Positions 25,744 to 33,097 of a stretch of DNA of 64,000 nt are shown here, one piece after another. The DNA is from Aldehydirespirator sp965117015 (GTDB lineage: Bacteria; Actinomycetota; Acidimicrobiia; Acidimicrobiales; Aldehydirespiratoraceae), in the NCBI GenBank assembly GCA_965117015.1, contig OZ220747.1, positions 1,488,001-1,552,000 on the forward strand, written 5' to 3'. The notes under the pieces were generated by a model. It did no database searches, was not told the origin of the DNA, and saw only the letters and a list, made by a program, of their open reading frames with translations. Position 1 is the stretch's first letter. Each line of letters starts with the position of its first letter. The translations under genes and the position numbers were made by a program.

Positions 25744-25750
25744 GCCGTGG

Positions 25751-25756
25751 AAGCTA
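25751..25756 (-). promoter_or_regulatory. TANNNT -10 element for a leaderless SRPBCC gene
   Basis: TAGCTT with seven bases to the ATG at 25743 and no ribosome-binding site. The same hexamer and near-equal spacing stand before the SDR gene at 11052. Confidence 0.52.
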
Positions 25757-25873
25757 CCGCCGCACAGGGGCCAAGGGGTCGGCGGCGATGCGTCAGGGTC
25801 TATGCGACACTCCCGTGCGAGGCCGTGCCCGAGCGCCTCGTGAGCGAAGCGAGCATGAGGGGGAATGCCCGCG

Positions 25874-26794
25874 TCAGGAGCGCTCGTAGGCGAGGGTGGC
25901 GATCACCACGTCCTGGAGGGCCACGCCCTGCGACTCGAACAGCACGATTCCGCTGCCCGGCCGGGGTGGCGTGACTGTGCCCGCGATCACGTCGGCCAGA
26001 TCGGCCAGACTGTCCCAGTCGAAGACGCCCTCCGCCGCGGCGTGGGTCAGGTCGCCGGCCTCGGTGCGGGCCCCCTCGGCGCTGTCGCTCACCACGAAGC
26101 CGGCCCGCCGCACGGTGGTGCTGTCGACTTCCTGGCGGTCGGCCTTGGTGGACCCCACCGCGCACACCAGGGCGGCCGGATCCAGGAGCGAGCCGTCGAA
26201 CACGGGCGTGTAGCTGGACGTCACCGTGGCCACCACCCGGGCACCCGCGACCGCTTCGTCCGGGTCGGCCACGCCCCGAGCGGGAATGCCCCGTTCCCTG
26301 CCCCAAGCGGCTACCTCCTCAGCCTTGCCGGGGTCGCGTCCCCATACCCGAAGGTCCCGCAAATGCAGTTCCTGGGCCAGCGCCTGGAGGTGCGGCCGGC
26401 TCTGCGTGCCGGTGCCGAACACCGCGGCGGTGGTCGGGTCGGGTGGGGCCAGGTGCCGGACGGCCAGCGCGCTGGCCGCTGCGGTGCGGATGGCGGTGAG
26501 GCCCAGCCCGTCGAAGGTGGCCACCAGCCCGGCGTCGGGGCTGAAGAGTCCCACCAGGAAGGCGAAGCCGTCGGGGTGGGTCAGGTACAGCTTGCCGCCC
26601 ACTACCCGGTGCCGGGGCCACGACGCGGCCATGGCGCTGCCCATCAGCCCTTGGGCGGCAGCCCGCACCCTCAGCGTGGTGGCCGCCTCGCCCGCCCCCA
26701 GGTCACGCCAGGCCCGCTCCAGCCAGTCGGTAACGGTCTCCAGATCACAAAGCTCCGCGATCTGCTCCTCGGTGAAGTGGGGCACGGCGCTCAT
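25874..26794 (-). CDS. Ornithine cyclodeaminase / mu-crystallin family protein
   Basis: A 306-residue NAD(P)-binding protein of the OCD/mu-crystallin family: FTEEQIAELCDLETVTDWLERAW at the start, then GLTAIRTAAASALAVRHLAPPDPTTAAVFGTGTQSRPHLQAL, which holds the Rossmann loop (GTGTQS). Members deaminate ornithine to proline, reduce cyclic ketimines or dehydrogenate alanine. The operon also holds a dehydrogenase and acyl-CoA enzymes, so an amino or imino acid step is plausible. The ATG at 26794 is preceded by three tandem copies of its own start region, each a micro-ORF joined by a stop-start overlap. Confidence 0.84.
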   Translation of the reverse strand: MSAVPHFTEEQIAELCDLETVTDWLERAWRDLGAGEAATTLRVRAAAQGLMGSAMAASWPRHRVVGGKLYLTHPDGFAFLVGLFSPDAGLVATFDGLGLTAIRTAAASALAVRHLAPPDPTTAAVFGTGTQSRPHLQALAQELHLRDLRVWGRDPGKAEEVAAWGRERGIPARGVADPDEAVAGARVVATVTSSYTPVFDGSLLDPAALVCAVGSTKADRQEVDSTTVRRAGFVVSDSAEGARTEAGDLTHAAAEGVFDWDSLADLADVIAGTVTPPRPGSGIVLFESQGVALQDVVIATLAYERS

Positions 26795-26896
26795 GACGGC
26801 TCCTCGGTGAAATGCGGTACCGGGCTCATGGTTGCTCCGCGGTGAGGAGGGGGACCGGGCTCATGACGGCTCCTCGGTGAAGTGGGCGGGGCTCAC
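26791..26896 (-). other. Three chained micro-ORFs copied from the downstream gene start
   Basis: Reading from the stop of the dehydrogenase: GTG at 26896 gives MSPAHFTEEPS; ATG at 26864 gives MSPVPLLTAEQP; ATG at 26829 gives MSPVPHFTEEPS; then the real gene starts MSAVPHFTEEQI at 26794. All four junctions are 4-base overlaps (GTGA, ATGA, ATGA, ATGA). The units are 32-35 bases apart. The array is clearly a tandem duplication of the gene start in which the overlaps were kept. A ribosome could pass along it by termination and re-initiation. Confidence 0.6.
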
Positions 26897-27981
26897 AGCA
26901 GTTCCTTGAGGCGCGGGAGGGCTCGGGCGCTGACGGCTGCCGCGAAGGCGTCGGTGCTGGCCGGATCGGTGCCGTCGGGGGCCAGGTCGTAGGTGAGCGG
27001 CCCGGCCTGCAGCGCCTCCGAGAGGGCCTCGGTCACTGGCGGACCCAGATCGGCGGTCTCCGGGAACCACTCCAGCAGCGCGGCCAGGGCCAGGTAGGCG
27101 CCTGACGGGTTGACCCTGCCCTTTCCGGTGTGGCGGGGCGCGGAGCCGTGCACCGGCTCGAACAGGCCCACGCAACGGCCCTGTACCGGTGGGCCTGGGT
27201 TGACGCTGGCCGAGCCGCACAGTGCTATCGAGCCCGCCCTCCCTGCGGCCAGGTCGCTGAGCATGTCGCCGAAGATGCCCTCGGTCAGCACCACCGTGTC
27301 GGACACCACGTCGTCGTGGGCCAGCTCGAAGGCCATGCGGTCCACGTAGGTGTGGCGCAGCGGCACGCCCCGGTTCTCGGCCACCCGGCCGGTGATCGAC
27401 CGCCACAGCCGGCTGGTGGCCATCAGGTTGGCCTTGTCGGCTGAGACGATGCTGGAGGCCAGACCCTGCTCGACCAGGTCGCAGGCCATCTCGGCCAGTT
27501 CGGCGATCTGCTCCGGCGTGAGGATCACCTCGTCGCCGGCTGCCTGCGAGCCGTCGCTCTCCGTGCGGGTGGACGCCGCGCCGTAGGCCCCGCCCAGCAG
27601 GTTGCGCAGCACGATCAGCGGCCTTCCGCTGCTCTCGCCGGCCCTGACGATGTTGCGGATGCTGACCCGCAGGTCGTAACGCTGGCGCAGGCCGATGATG
27701 GAGTGCTCGGGCCGGTAGTCGTCCAGTGAGACGCCGGGATGCTCCCCGGCCGCACCGAAGAACATGGCGTCGCTGGCGTCGCAGGCGGCCAGCGTGTCTT
27801 CGGGCAGGCCGGTGCCCAGCTCCCCGAAGGCGGAGGCTCCCACCGGCCAGGGACCGGTCAGCTCGATGCGGCCGGCGCCGGCGATGGCTTCCAGCAGCTC
27901 GACCGGTCCGGCCACCACCTCGGCTCCCACCCCGTCACCCGGCAGCACCGCGATCCGCCGCACCCGACCCGCCGATCTCAT
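26893..27981 (-). CDS. Isopropylmalate/isocitrate dehydrogenase family protein
   Basis: A 362-residue beta-decarboxylating dehydrogenase. The N-terminus RIAVLPGDGVGAEVV, the substrate-site LRQRYDLRVSIRN, VSADKANLMATSRLWR with the catalytic lysine, VDRMAFEL, and EPVHGSAPRHTGKGRVNPSGAYLALAALL with the NAD-binding region are all present. Length and motifs fit 3-isopropylmalate dehydrogenase, but a catabolic homologue (tartrate or 3-isopropylmalate-like substrate) is as likely because no other leucine gene is near. Start at 27981, where the ATG overlaps the stop of a relay ORF. The next gene is reached through a chain of micro-ORFs. Confidence 0.85.
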   Translation of the reverse strand: MRSAGRVRRIAVLPGDGVGAEVVAGPVELLEAIAGAGRIELTGPWPVGASAFGELGTGLPEDTLAACDASDAMFFGAAGEHPGVSLDDYRPEHSIIGLRQRYDLRVSIRNIVRAGESSGRPLIVLRNLLGGAYGAASTRTESDGSQAAGDEVILTPEQIAELAEMACDLVEQGLASSIVSADKANLMATSRLWRSITGRVAENRGVPLRHTYVDRMAFELAHDDVVSDTVVLTEGIFGDMLSDLAAGRAGSIALCGSASVNPGPPVQGRCVGLFEPVHGSAPRHTGKGRVNPSGAYLALAALLEWFPETADLGPPVTEALSEALQAGPLTYDLAPDGTDPASTDAFAAAVSARALPRLKELL

Positions 27982-28133
27982 GCCGTCCCCGCCCGCCGCG
28001 GAAATTGGCAGCGTGGGAGTCCCGTTTGGGCGTTCTCCGCTGCCAATTCGAAGCGGCTGTCCCGGGCCCGCGGGAATTGGCAGCGTGGGAGTCCCGTTTG
28101 GGCGTTCTCCGCTGCCAATTCCGGAGGGCTCAT
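27978..28133 (-). other. Relay ORF of 51 codons bridging two genes, built on palindromic repeats
   Basis: An open frame starts at an ATG (28133) overlapping the upstream stop (ATGA) and ends at a TGA overlapping the ATG of the dehydrogenase gene (ATGA). Its 51 residues include ELAAENAQTGLPRCQFP twice, encoded by two palindromic repeat units 72 bases (24 codons) apart. Nothing suggests a folded protein; the perfect fit at both ends suggests a path for coupled translation. Confidence 0.55.
28003..28120. repeat. Two palindromic repeat units, arms AATTGGCAGCG/CGCTGCCAATT
   Basis: Units at 28003-28048 and 28075-28120, 72 bases apart. Each has an 11-base perfect inverted repeat around a 24-base loop with GGGAGTCCCGTTTGGG. 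Related units occur at 30527-30644 and 47321-47509, seven in all, always between co-directional genes. Confidence 0.85.
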
Positions 28134-28951
28134 GCCAGGATCGCTTCTGCCGTGGCGCGGGCCACCAGCTCCAGGCCGCGGTCGCCCAGGATCGGATCGA
28201 GCCGCTCGACCCAGTCCCGGATGCCCTCGGCGATCGGCGGGTAGTCCCGGTGCCCCAGGTCGCTGCCGAACACCAGCAGTTCGTGCGGGTAGGCGGCCAC
28301 GAGGTCCTCGGTGGTGGGCCCGGCCTCGCCGGCCAGGAGGTCGGCCAGCACGCCGATCTCCAGGTGCGCGCCCAAGGCCCTGAACTGCTCCAGATGCTCG
28401 TCGCGCCAGCCCAGGAAGTTCAGGCCCGGATGGTTGACCAGCAGACGGTCGACTCCCCGGCGCCGGGCCGTGTCCAAGGCCACCACAGCCTCGTCCATGG
28501 TGAGATGGCCCGACGCCAGCACCATGCCGGCTCGGGCGGCCTCGTCGAACACGTCCAGCCACTCCGGGCGCACCGCGCCGTCCTCCACCACCGGCACCTC
28601 CCGGAACGAGATGCCCCGGTGGGCGCTGAGCTCGGGGTTGCTGCTGGCCGCGATGTGAGCAGGCGCCGAGATGGTCGGCAGCCACACCACCCTGGCTCCG
28701 AGCGCCGCGGCCACTGCCACTGCGTCGGGGTTGGCCCCGCCGACGGGCGAGTTCAGCACCACGCCGCCGACGACTTCGTCTCCGAGCAGGGCAGCCCGCT
28801 CCGCTGAGGACCCCTCGTGGGCCTTGAGCACGAACCTTGCCACTCCCGCGGCCCGGGCCTCCTCCAGGGTGTGCGGATCGTGACTGTGTCGCGGAGCCAG
28901 GCTCGGGGCCGAGTGCACATGGAAGTCGACCAATCCGTCGATCACGGTCAT
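28130..28951 (-). CDS. Amidohydrolase-like protein (DUF6282-type)
   Basis: A 273-residue TIM-barrel hydrolase-like protein: IDGLVDFHVHSAPSLAPRHSHD at the start with a metal-type HxH, ASGHLTMDEAV, LLVNHPGLNFLG and FGSDLGHRDYPP near the end. This layout matches the DUF6282 group of the amidohydrolase superfamily, whose reactions are largely unassigned. The ATG overlaps the stop of the acyl-CoA ligase (ATGA). It probably hydrolyses an intermediate of the same pathway. Specificity unknown. Confidence 0.78.
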   Translation of the reverse strand: MTVIDGLVDFHVHSAPSLAPRHSHDPHTLEEARAAGVARFVLKAHEGSSAERAALLGDEVVGGVVLNSPVGGANPDAVAVAAALGARVVWLPTISAPAHIAASSNPELSAHRGISFREVPVVEDGAVRPEWLDVFDEAARAGMVLASGHLTMDEAVVALDTARRRGVDRLLVNHPGLNFLGWRDEHLEQFRALGAHLEIGVLADLLAGEAGPTTEDLVAAYPHELLVFGSDLGHRDYPPIAEGIRDWVERLDPILGDRGLELVARATAEAILA

Positions 28952-30507
28952 GTGGAGGCCCCGGTCTTACGTCGGTCGCGGTCATCCGGCGCCTCCACCA
29001 GGTCGACCCACTCCAGCACGGTGGCCTCGTCGAGCAGGCGTCGCCGTACCTTGCCCACGCCGGAGTCGCGGGGGATCTCGGCCAGGCGGGCCGCCGCTGC
29101 CGGCTGCATGAACGGGGGCAGTTGCCGGCTGACCGCGGCGATGGCCTCGGTCGGGATGGAAGGGCCGACGAGGTACAGCACGATCTCATCGTCGACCAGC
29201 TCACTGTTGCGGCGCCACACGGCCACGTCTGTGACGCCGTCCACGGAGGCGAAGCGCTGCTCCACGTAGCCGATGGGCACGAACTCGCCCTTGACCCTGA
29301 TCGACTCGCTGGCCCGCTCGATGAACACAAGGTTCCCGGCGTCGTCGACCCGGCCCAGATCGCCGGTGGCGAACCAGCCATCGGCGTCGAACGGCTGCAC
29401 CAGGCCGTCGCCTCGCCGGTAGCCCGAGAACAGCACCCCCGCACGGTTGGCCCGCACCTTGATCTCTCCGCCGGCATCGACTCGCCACTGCACCTCGTGA
29501 CGGGCCCGGCCCCCGTAGCGGGACATGCCCTCGGGATGGTCGGGCCGCTCGCCCCGTCGCCAGGCCCAGATGTGGCACAGGCCGCCGGCCTCGGTGGATC
29601 CGTAGGCCGAGAAGCCCAGCGGCACGTCGAACGTCTCCAGGAAGCCGGGGTCGGCGAAGAACACCCGGCTCACCCGGTGGCCGGCCGCGTCGGCGGCAGT
29701 CGTCGCCCGCTTGAGGATCTCCACCGGCGGGGCGTGCAGGATCAGTACGGTCGCTTCGGTGTCGCGCACCAGCGGCCAGAAACCGCTCGCCGAGAAGCGC
29801 TCGAGGCCCAGCACCTCGGTGCCCCCGGTCAGCCCGCCGACCACGCCGTAGCCGAGCGGGTTGATGTGGAACATGGGCAGCGGTGCCAGCACGGTGTCGG
29901 CCTCCGAGAAGCACATCGAGTCGGCGATGAACCGGCCCAGGCGCAGGAAGTACTCGTGGGTCTGCTCGCAGAACTTGGGCACGCCGGTGGTGCCCGATGT
30001 GTGCATCCAGCCGGCCACATCGAAGCGGTCCCGCCCCAGCCCGGGCGCATCGGCCAACCTGTCAAGCCCGTCCGTGGCCCCGTCGGTGAGCACTGTCCCG
30101 TCGAGGGCTGCGGCCAACACTCCCTTGTCGAGTCTGCCGGCGTCGAGTTGGACGGCTTCGGGGGCCACCGCCGGCGACACCTCGCGTCCCGACCACACGA
30201 CCGCAGCCGGTGCGAGTTGCTCCAGCATCTCGGCCAGCAGCCCGTCGGGATAGTCGGGGTTGACCAGGGCGACCTCGGCCCCGGCCAGCACCAGGGCCAG
30301 CCAGGCCGTCAGGTAGGAGTCAGATGTCGTGCCGATGAGCGCCACGCGCCGACCTAGGCCCGCGCCCGCCTCTTCCAGTGCTCCGACGGCGCCCCGTGCC
30401 CGGCCCACCGCTTGCCCGAGGGTGGGCGTGGCCTCGCCGGCCATGCCGAAGCGGGCGCCGGTCCGGCGCTCCACCCGGTTGCAGACCAGCTCGGCCAGGT
30501 TCCTCAC
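28948..30507 (-). CDS. AMP-binding acyl-CoA ligase
   Basis: A 519-residue adenylate-forming enzyme: MHTSGTTGVPK (about 165-175) is the phosphate-binding loop, YGSTEAGGLCHIW the adenine-site region, TGDLGRVDDAGNLVFIERASE the hinge and RVKGEFVPIGYVEQ the C-terminal part; GVGKVRR carries the catalytic lysine. It would turn a carboxylic acid into its CoA thioester for the acyl-CoA dehydrogenase encoded upstream. I use the GTG at 30507; the frame runs on upstream but only through repeat elements and has no better start. A relay ORF from the previous gene ends four bases before it. Confidence 0.87.
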   Translation of the reverse strand: MRNLAELVCNRVERRTGARFGMAGEATPTLGQAVGRARGAVGALEEAGAGLGRRVALIGTTSDSYLTAWLALVLAGAEVALVNPDYPDGLLAEMLEQLAPAAVVWSGREVSPAVAPEAVQLDAGRLDKGVLAAALDGTVLTDGATDGLDRLADAPGLGRDRFDVAGWMHTSGTTGVPKFCEQTHEYFLRLGRFIADSMCFSEADTVLAPLPMFHINPLGYGVVGGLTGGTEVLGLERFSASGFWPLVRDTEATVLILHAPPVEILKRATTAADAAGHRVSRVFFADPGFLETFDVPLGFSAYGSTEAGGLCHIWAWRRGERPDHPEGMSRYGGRARHEVQWRVDAGGEIKVRANRAGVLFSGYRRGDGLVQPFDADGWFATGDLGRVDDAGNLVFIERASESIRVKGEFVPIGYVEQRFASVDGVTDVAVWRRNSELVDDEIVLYLVGPSIPTEAIAAVSRQLPPFMQPAAAARLAEIPRDSGVGKVRRRLLDEATVLEWVDLVEAPDDRDRRKTGAST

Positions 30508-30511
30508 GCCG

Positions 30512-30661
30512 CTACCCAGTCCCGCGAATTGGCAGCGGGCAGAGTCCGTTTGGGAGTCCTGCGCTGCCAATTCGGCAGGAGGCTCTGGGCTGGCCGCGAA
30601 TTGGCAGCGGAGAGAGCCCGTTTGGGAGTCCTGCGCTGCCAATTCGGCGGTTGGGGGTCAA
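30512..30661 (-). other. Relay ORF of 49 codons between acyl-CoA dehydrogenase and ligase
   Basis: A TTG overlapping the upstream stop (TTGA, 30661) opens a frame of 49 codons that ends at a TAG four bases before the ligase GTG. It contains RIGSAGLPNGLSPLPIRG and RIGSAGLPNGLCPLPIRG, read from two palindromic units 72 bases apart. The same 18-residue module appears in the relay ORF at 47309, so the reading frame through the element is shared. Confidence 0.45.
30527..30644. repeat. Two palindromic repeat units, arms AATTGGCAGCG/CGCTGCCAATT
   Basis: Units at 30527-30572 and 30599-30644, 72 bases apart, with perfect 11-base arms. The loops (CAGAGTCCGTTTGGGAGTC and AGAGCCCGTTTGGGAGTC) match the CCCGTTTGGG core of the 28003 family. 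Confidence 0.85.
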
Positions 30662-31800
30662 CCCAGGCCCTCGTAGTCGTCTGCTCGCAACACCCGGCGG
30701 GCCACGTAGTTGCGCAGCACCTCCAGCGAGCCTCCCGCCACCCGCAGCACCTTCATGTCGTGCAGCAGCTGGCCGTAGTCGGTGTCGGTGTAGAGGCCGT
30801 GGCCCCCGGTCAGGGCGAACGCCTCGTTGACGGCGTGCTCCGACGCCCCGATGGCCATCTTCTTGGCCAGCGTGGTGGCCAGGGCCACGTCGCGGCCGGC
30901 GTCGTGGAGGTTGGCGGCGTGGTCGCGGGCCAGCGACGCCCCGTAGAGGTCGCTGTAGCAGTCGGCCACGGTCCACTGGATGCCCTGGAAGTCGGTTACC
31001 ACCGAGTCGCCCACCTCCCTGTCCGATCCGTAGGCGATGGCGTCGGCCAGCGCCCGCCGCCCGAACCCGATCAGCTCCGAGGCGTTGCCCAGCCGGCTCA
31101 TGTTGAACGTCGAGAAGAACGTGTCCATGCCCCGGCCGGCCTCGCCCAGCACCGCCGATCCCGGCACCCGCACGTGGTCCAGCATCACGTCGGCGGTGGG
31201 GATCAGGCGCAGACCGATCGGGTCGGTGTGGGTGGTCGACACGCCGGGCAGGTCGGTGTCCACCAGGAAGGCGGTGATCCCCTCGGGGGCGATGGCGTAC
31301 ACCAGGGTGACCTGGCTCTCGCATCCCAGGTTCACATGGGTCTTGGCTCCGTTGATGATCCAGTCGTCGCCGTCTCGCTCGGCGGTGGTGCGCATCAGCT
31401 TCATGGACGAGCCGACGCCGGGCTCGGAGATCGATTCGGAGAAGATCAGCGTGCCGCGGGCCATGCCCGGCAGGTAGCGCTCCCGCTGCTCGGGTGTGGC
31501 CCAGTCGATGAGCCACCGCTGGCCCTGGATCGAGATCTGCGGCGACACCAGCCCCAGCCGGCCCACCTCCTCCTCGATGAGGCAGTACTCGGCCACGCCC
31601 AGGCCGCTGCCCCCTTCATCCTGCGGGGTGAACGGACCGACCCAGCCGTGGTCGCCCATGGCCGCGTAGATCTCGGCCGGGAACCGGGCGGCCTGCTGGC
31701 ACGACCGCAGCTCGTCGCGGTGCTGGGCCGCGAAGTCGGCCATGGCCTCGATGGTGGCCTGGGGCCAGTCCGGGTCCGTGAAAGTCAGGTTTACGTACAT
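30658..31800 (-). CDS. Acyl-CoA dehydrogenase
   Basis: A 380-residue flavoprotein of the acyl-CoA dehydrogenase fold: FAAQHRDELRSCQQAARFPAEIY at the start, LIFSESISEPGVGSS near the FAD site, IINGAKTHVNLG, and a C-terminal stretch GGHGLYTDTDYGQLLHDMKVLRVAGGSLEVLRNYVARRVL that binds FAD across subunits. The usual catalytic Glu near residue 370 is replaced in this region by GGSLEVLR, where a glutamate remains. It oxidises an acyl-CoA and passes electrons to ETF, perhaps the fused ETF at 11870. First gene of a five-enzyme operon; a GGTATACA motif stands 31 bases upstream. Confidence 0.87.
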   Translation of the reverse strand: MYVNLTFTDPDWPQATIEAMADFAAQHRDELRSCQQAARFPAEIYAAMGDHGWVGPFTPQDEGGSGLGVAEYCLIEEEVGRLGLVSPQISIQGQRWLIDWATPEQRERYLPGMARGTLIFSESISEPGVGSSMKLMRTTAERDGDDWIINGAKTHVNLGCESQVTLVYAIAPEGITAFLVDTDLPGVSTTHTDPIGLRLIPTADVMLDHVRVPGSAVLGEAGRGMDTFFSTFNMSRLGNASELIGFGRRALADAIAYGSDREVGDSVVTDFQGIQWTVADCYSDLYGASLARDHAANLHDAGRDVALATTLAKKMAIGASEHAVNEAFALTGGHGLYTDTDYGQLLHDMKVLRVAGGSLEVLRNYVARRVLRADDYEGLG

Positions 31801-31830
31801 GGCTAGTCCTGGGATGGATTCGGCTCATGT

Positions 31831-31838
31831 TGTATACC
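31831..31838 (-). promoter_or_regulatory. GGTATACA motif upstream of the acyl-CoA dehydrogenase operon
   Basis: TTGGTATACAACATG reads towards the acyl-CoA dehydrogenase gene, 31 bases before its ATG. An out-of-frame ATG lies just after it. Function as for the other copies: -10 element or regulator site. Confidence 0.5.
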
Positions 31839-31963
31839 AACCCGCGGGCAGAACACGAAAGCCGCGCCGCTCTAGAGCGGCGCGCCGGTGGCCGCCGCCG
31901 TGTCCGCGGTGCTGGTGTCGCGGGATGCTCAGCAGCGGGCGTCGTTTGCGAGCAACCCCGCGA

Positions 31964-32287
31964 TCACTGCGACGTTGAACACGGCGGCGGCGTTTCCTCC
32001 CCGTCGCGTTCGACCGCGGCGGGGGAGGGGGAGGATTCGTCAACTTCGCCCACGGACCCCTCGGCGCTCTCCGGCGGACCGAGGATCTCTTCGAGCGTTC
32101 TCATGGCTTCGGCCCGGCGCGACGAAGGGAGCGACTCGACGTCCACGGGATCAAGTCCGCGCAGTCGCTCGATGACGTCCTCGTCGAGGTCACCGTCGAG
32201 GTCACCGTCGAGATCGTCACCTGGTATCGAACCATCACCGGTTGTCACATCTGCCTGCTTTCTCGTGCCCACCACACGGCCCCCCAA
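31964..32287 (-). CDS. Small acidic protein following the sigma factor gene
   Basis: A protein of at most 107 residues, strongly acidic, with a run GDDLDGDLDGDLDED encoded by a small DNA repeat, followed by a helical part ERLRGLDPVDVESLPSSRRAEAMRTLEEIL and a disordered tail. I do not recognise a family. It starts about 13 bases after the sigma factor stop; in-frame GTG codons at 32275 and 32272 are alternatives to the TTG at 32287, with a run of six G upstream of them. Its place behind an ECF sigma factor suggests an anti-sigma or modulator role, but it has no membrane helix or zinc motif. Confidence 0.5.
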   Translation of the reverse strand: MGGRVVGTRKQADVTTGDGSIPGDDLDGDLDGDLDEDVIERLRGLDPVDVESLPSSRRAEAMRTLEEILGPPESAEGSVGEVDESSPSPAAVERDGEETPPPCSTSQ

Positions 32288-32299
32288 GTTGTAGGAGTG

Positions 32300-32848
32300 T
32301 CACGCGTCGCAAGGGACGGTGGCACTGTCGATTCGATCTGCGAGCCGCTTGCGGGCTCGGTGCACCCTGATTGCCACTGCGTTGGGAGAGATGCCCAAGG
32401 CCTCTCCGATCTCGGCATGTGAGAGCTCCTCCCATGCCACCAGCATGAGGATCTCGCGATCCTCCTCCCGGAGGCTGCGCAGGGCCGGTAGGAGGGCGTC
32501 GGTGCGGTCCGACGCCTCGAAGCGGTCGTCGGACCAGGATCCCGGTCGAGCGACGCTGTAGAGCTTGCCGTTGAGAGCATTGCGGCGGCGAGCGGACCGG
32601 TTGGCAGTGAGGATCGTGTTGCGGGCCACTCCGAAGAGCCAGGCCCTCTCGAAGCCCTCGGGAATCTCGTCCCGCCTGCGCCACGCGACGAGGAACGTGT
32701 CGGCCACCACTTCGTCGGCTGTCTGCTCATCCACACGTCTCCTGGCGTAGGCCAACAGCATCCGGTAGCTGTCGTGGTAGAGACTGGTGAACCAGTCCCT
32801 GTCTCGGCTGTTGGTCGCTGTGACGCCCATCAATTCACTCTTGTCCAC
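32300..32848 (-). CDS. ECF-type RNA polymerase sigma factor
   Basis: A 182-residue sigma-70 relative with only regions 2 and 4. Region 2 includes SYRMLLAYARRRVDEQTADEVVADTFLVAWRR, and region 4 is LREEDREILMLVAWEELSHAEIGEALGISPNAVAIRVHRARKRL, a clear helix-turn-helix. It would direct polymerase to a dedicated promoter set. I use the GTG at 32848, close to a purine-rich AAGAGAGGAAG; the ATG at 32830 is an alternative, and the longer frame from 33037 has a non-conserved N-terminus. A perfect 12-base inverted repeat lies 33 bases upstream. The small acidic protein follows. Confidence 0.87.
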   Translation of the reverse strand: MDKSELMGVTATNSRDRDWFTSLYHDSYRMLLAYARRRVDEQTADEVVADTFLVAWRRRDEIPEGFERAWLFGVARNTILTANRSARRRNALNGKLYSVARPGSWSDDRFEASDRTDALLPALRSLREEDREILMLVAWEELSHAEIGEALGISPNAVAIRVHRARKRLADRIDSATVPCDA

Positions 32849-32880
32849 CTTCCTCTCTTCCTTTCTCCCCCCATTCGCGG

Positions 32881-32907
32881 CAGATGCGCCGGTTGCCGGC
32901 GCATCTG
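32881..32907. repeat. Perfect 12-base inverted repeat upstream of the sigma factor gene
   Basis: CAGATGCGCCGG-TTG-CCGGCGCATCTG is a perfect hairpin with a three-base loop, 33 bases before the GTG of the sigma factor gene. It could be an operator, an attenuator in the 5' leader, or the terminator of the upstream gene (stop at 33098). A TTGACA box (33032-33037, minus strand) lies upstream of it. Confidence 0.7.
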
Positions 32908-33097
32908 GTCGAGGTCTTGCGAAGGGATCCCGCCGGCCTGGAGTCGACGCATCGGGGCCGCGGTTCTCGCCCGGCTCTCGGAAGCAACATCGGGCGAGGC
33001 GTATGTCTTGCGTGCCTTCAGTTTCTCCGCTTGTCAACCCGCTGTAAACGTGCCATCCGTCACACGTCGCAGCCGTGCCCGACGCGGTGGCGGATCG

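Noticed and set aside
28948..30642. Longer acyl-CoA ligase starting at 30642
   Set aside because: The extra 45 residues are translated palindromic repeats and precede the normal start of the domain.
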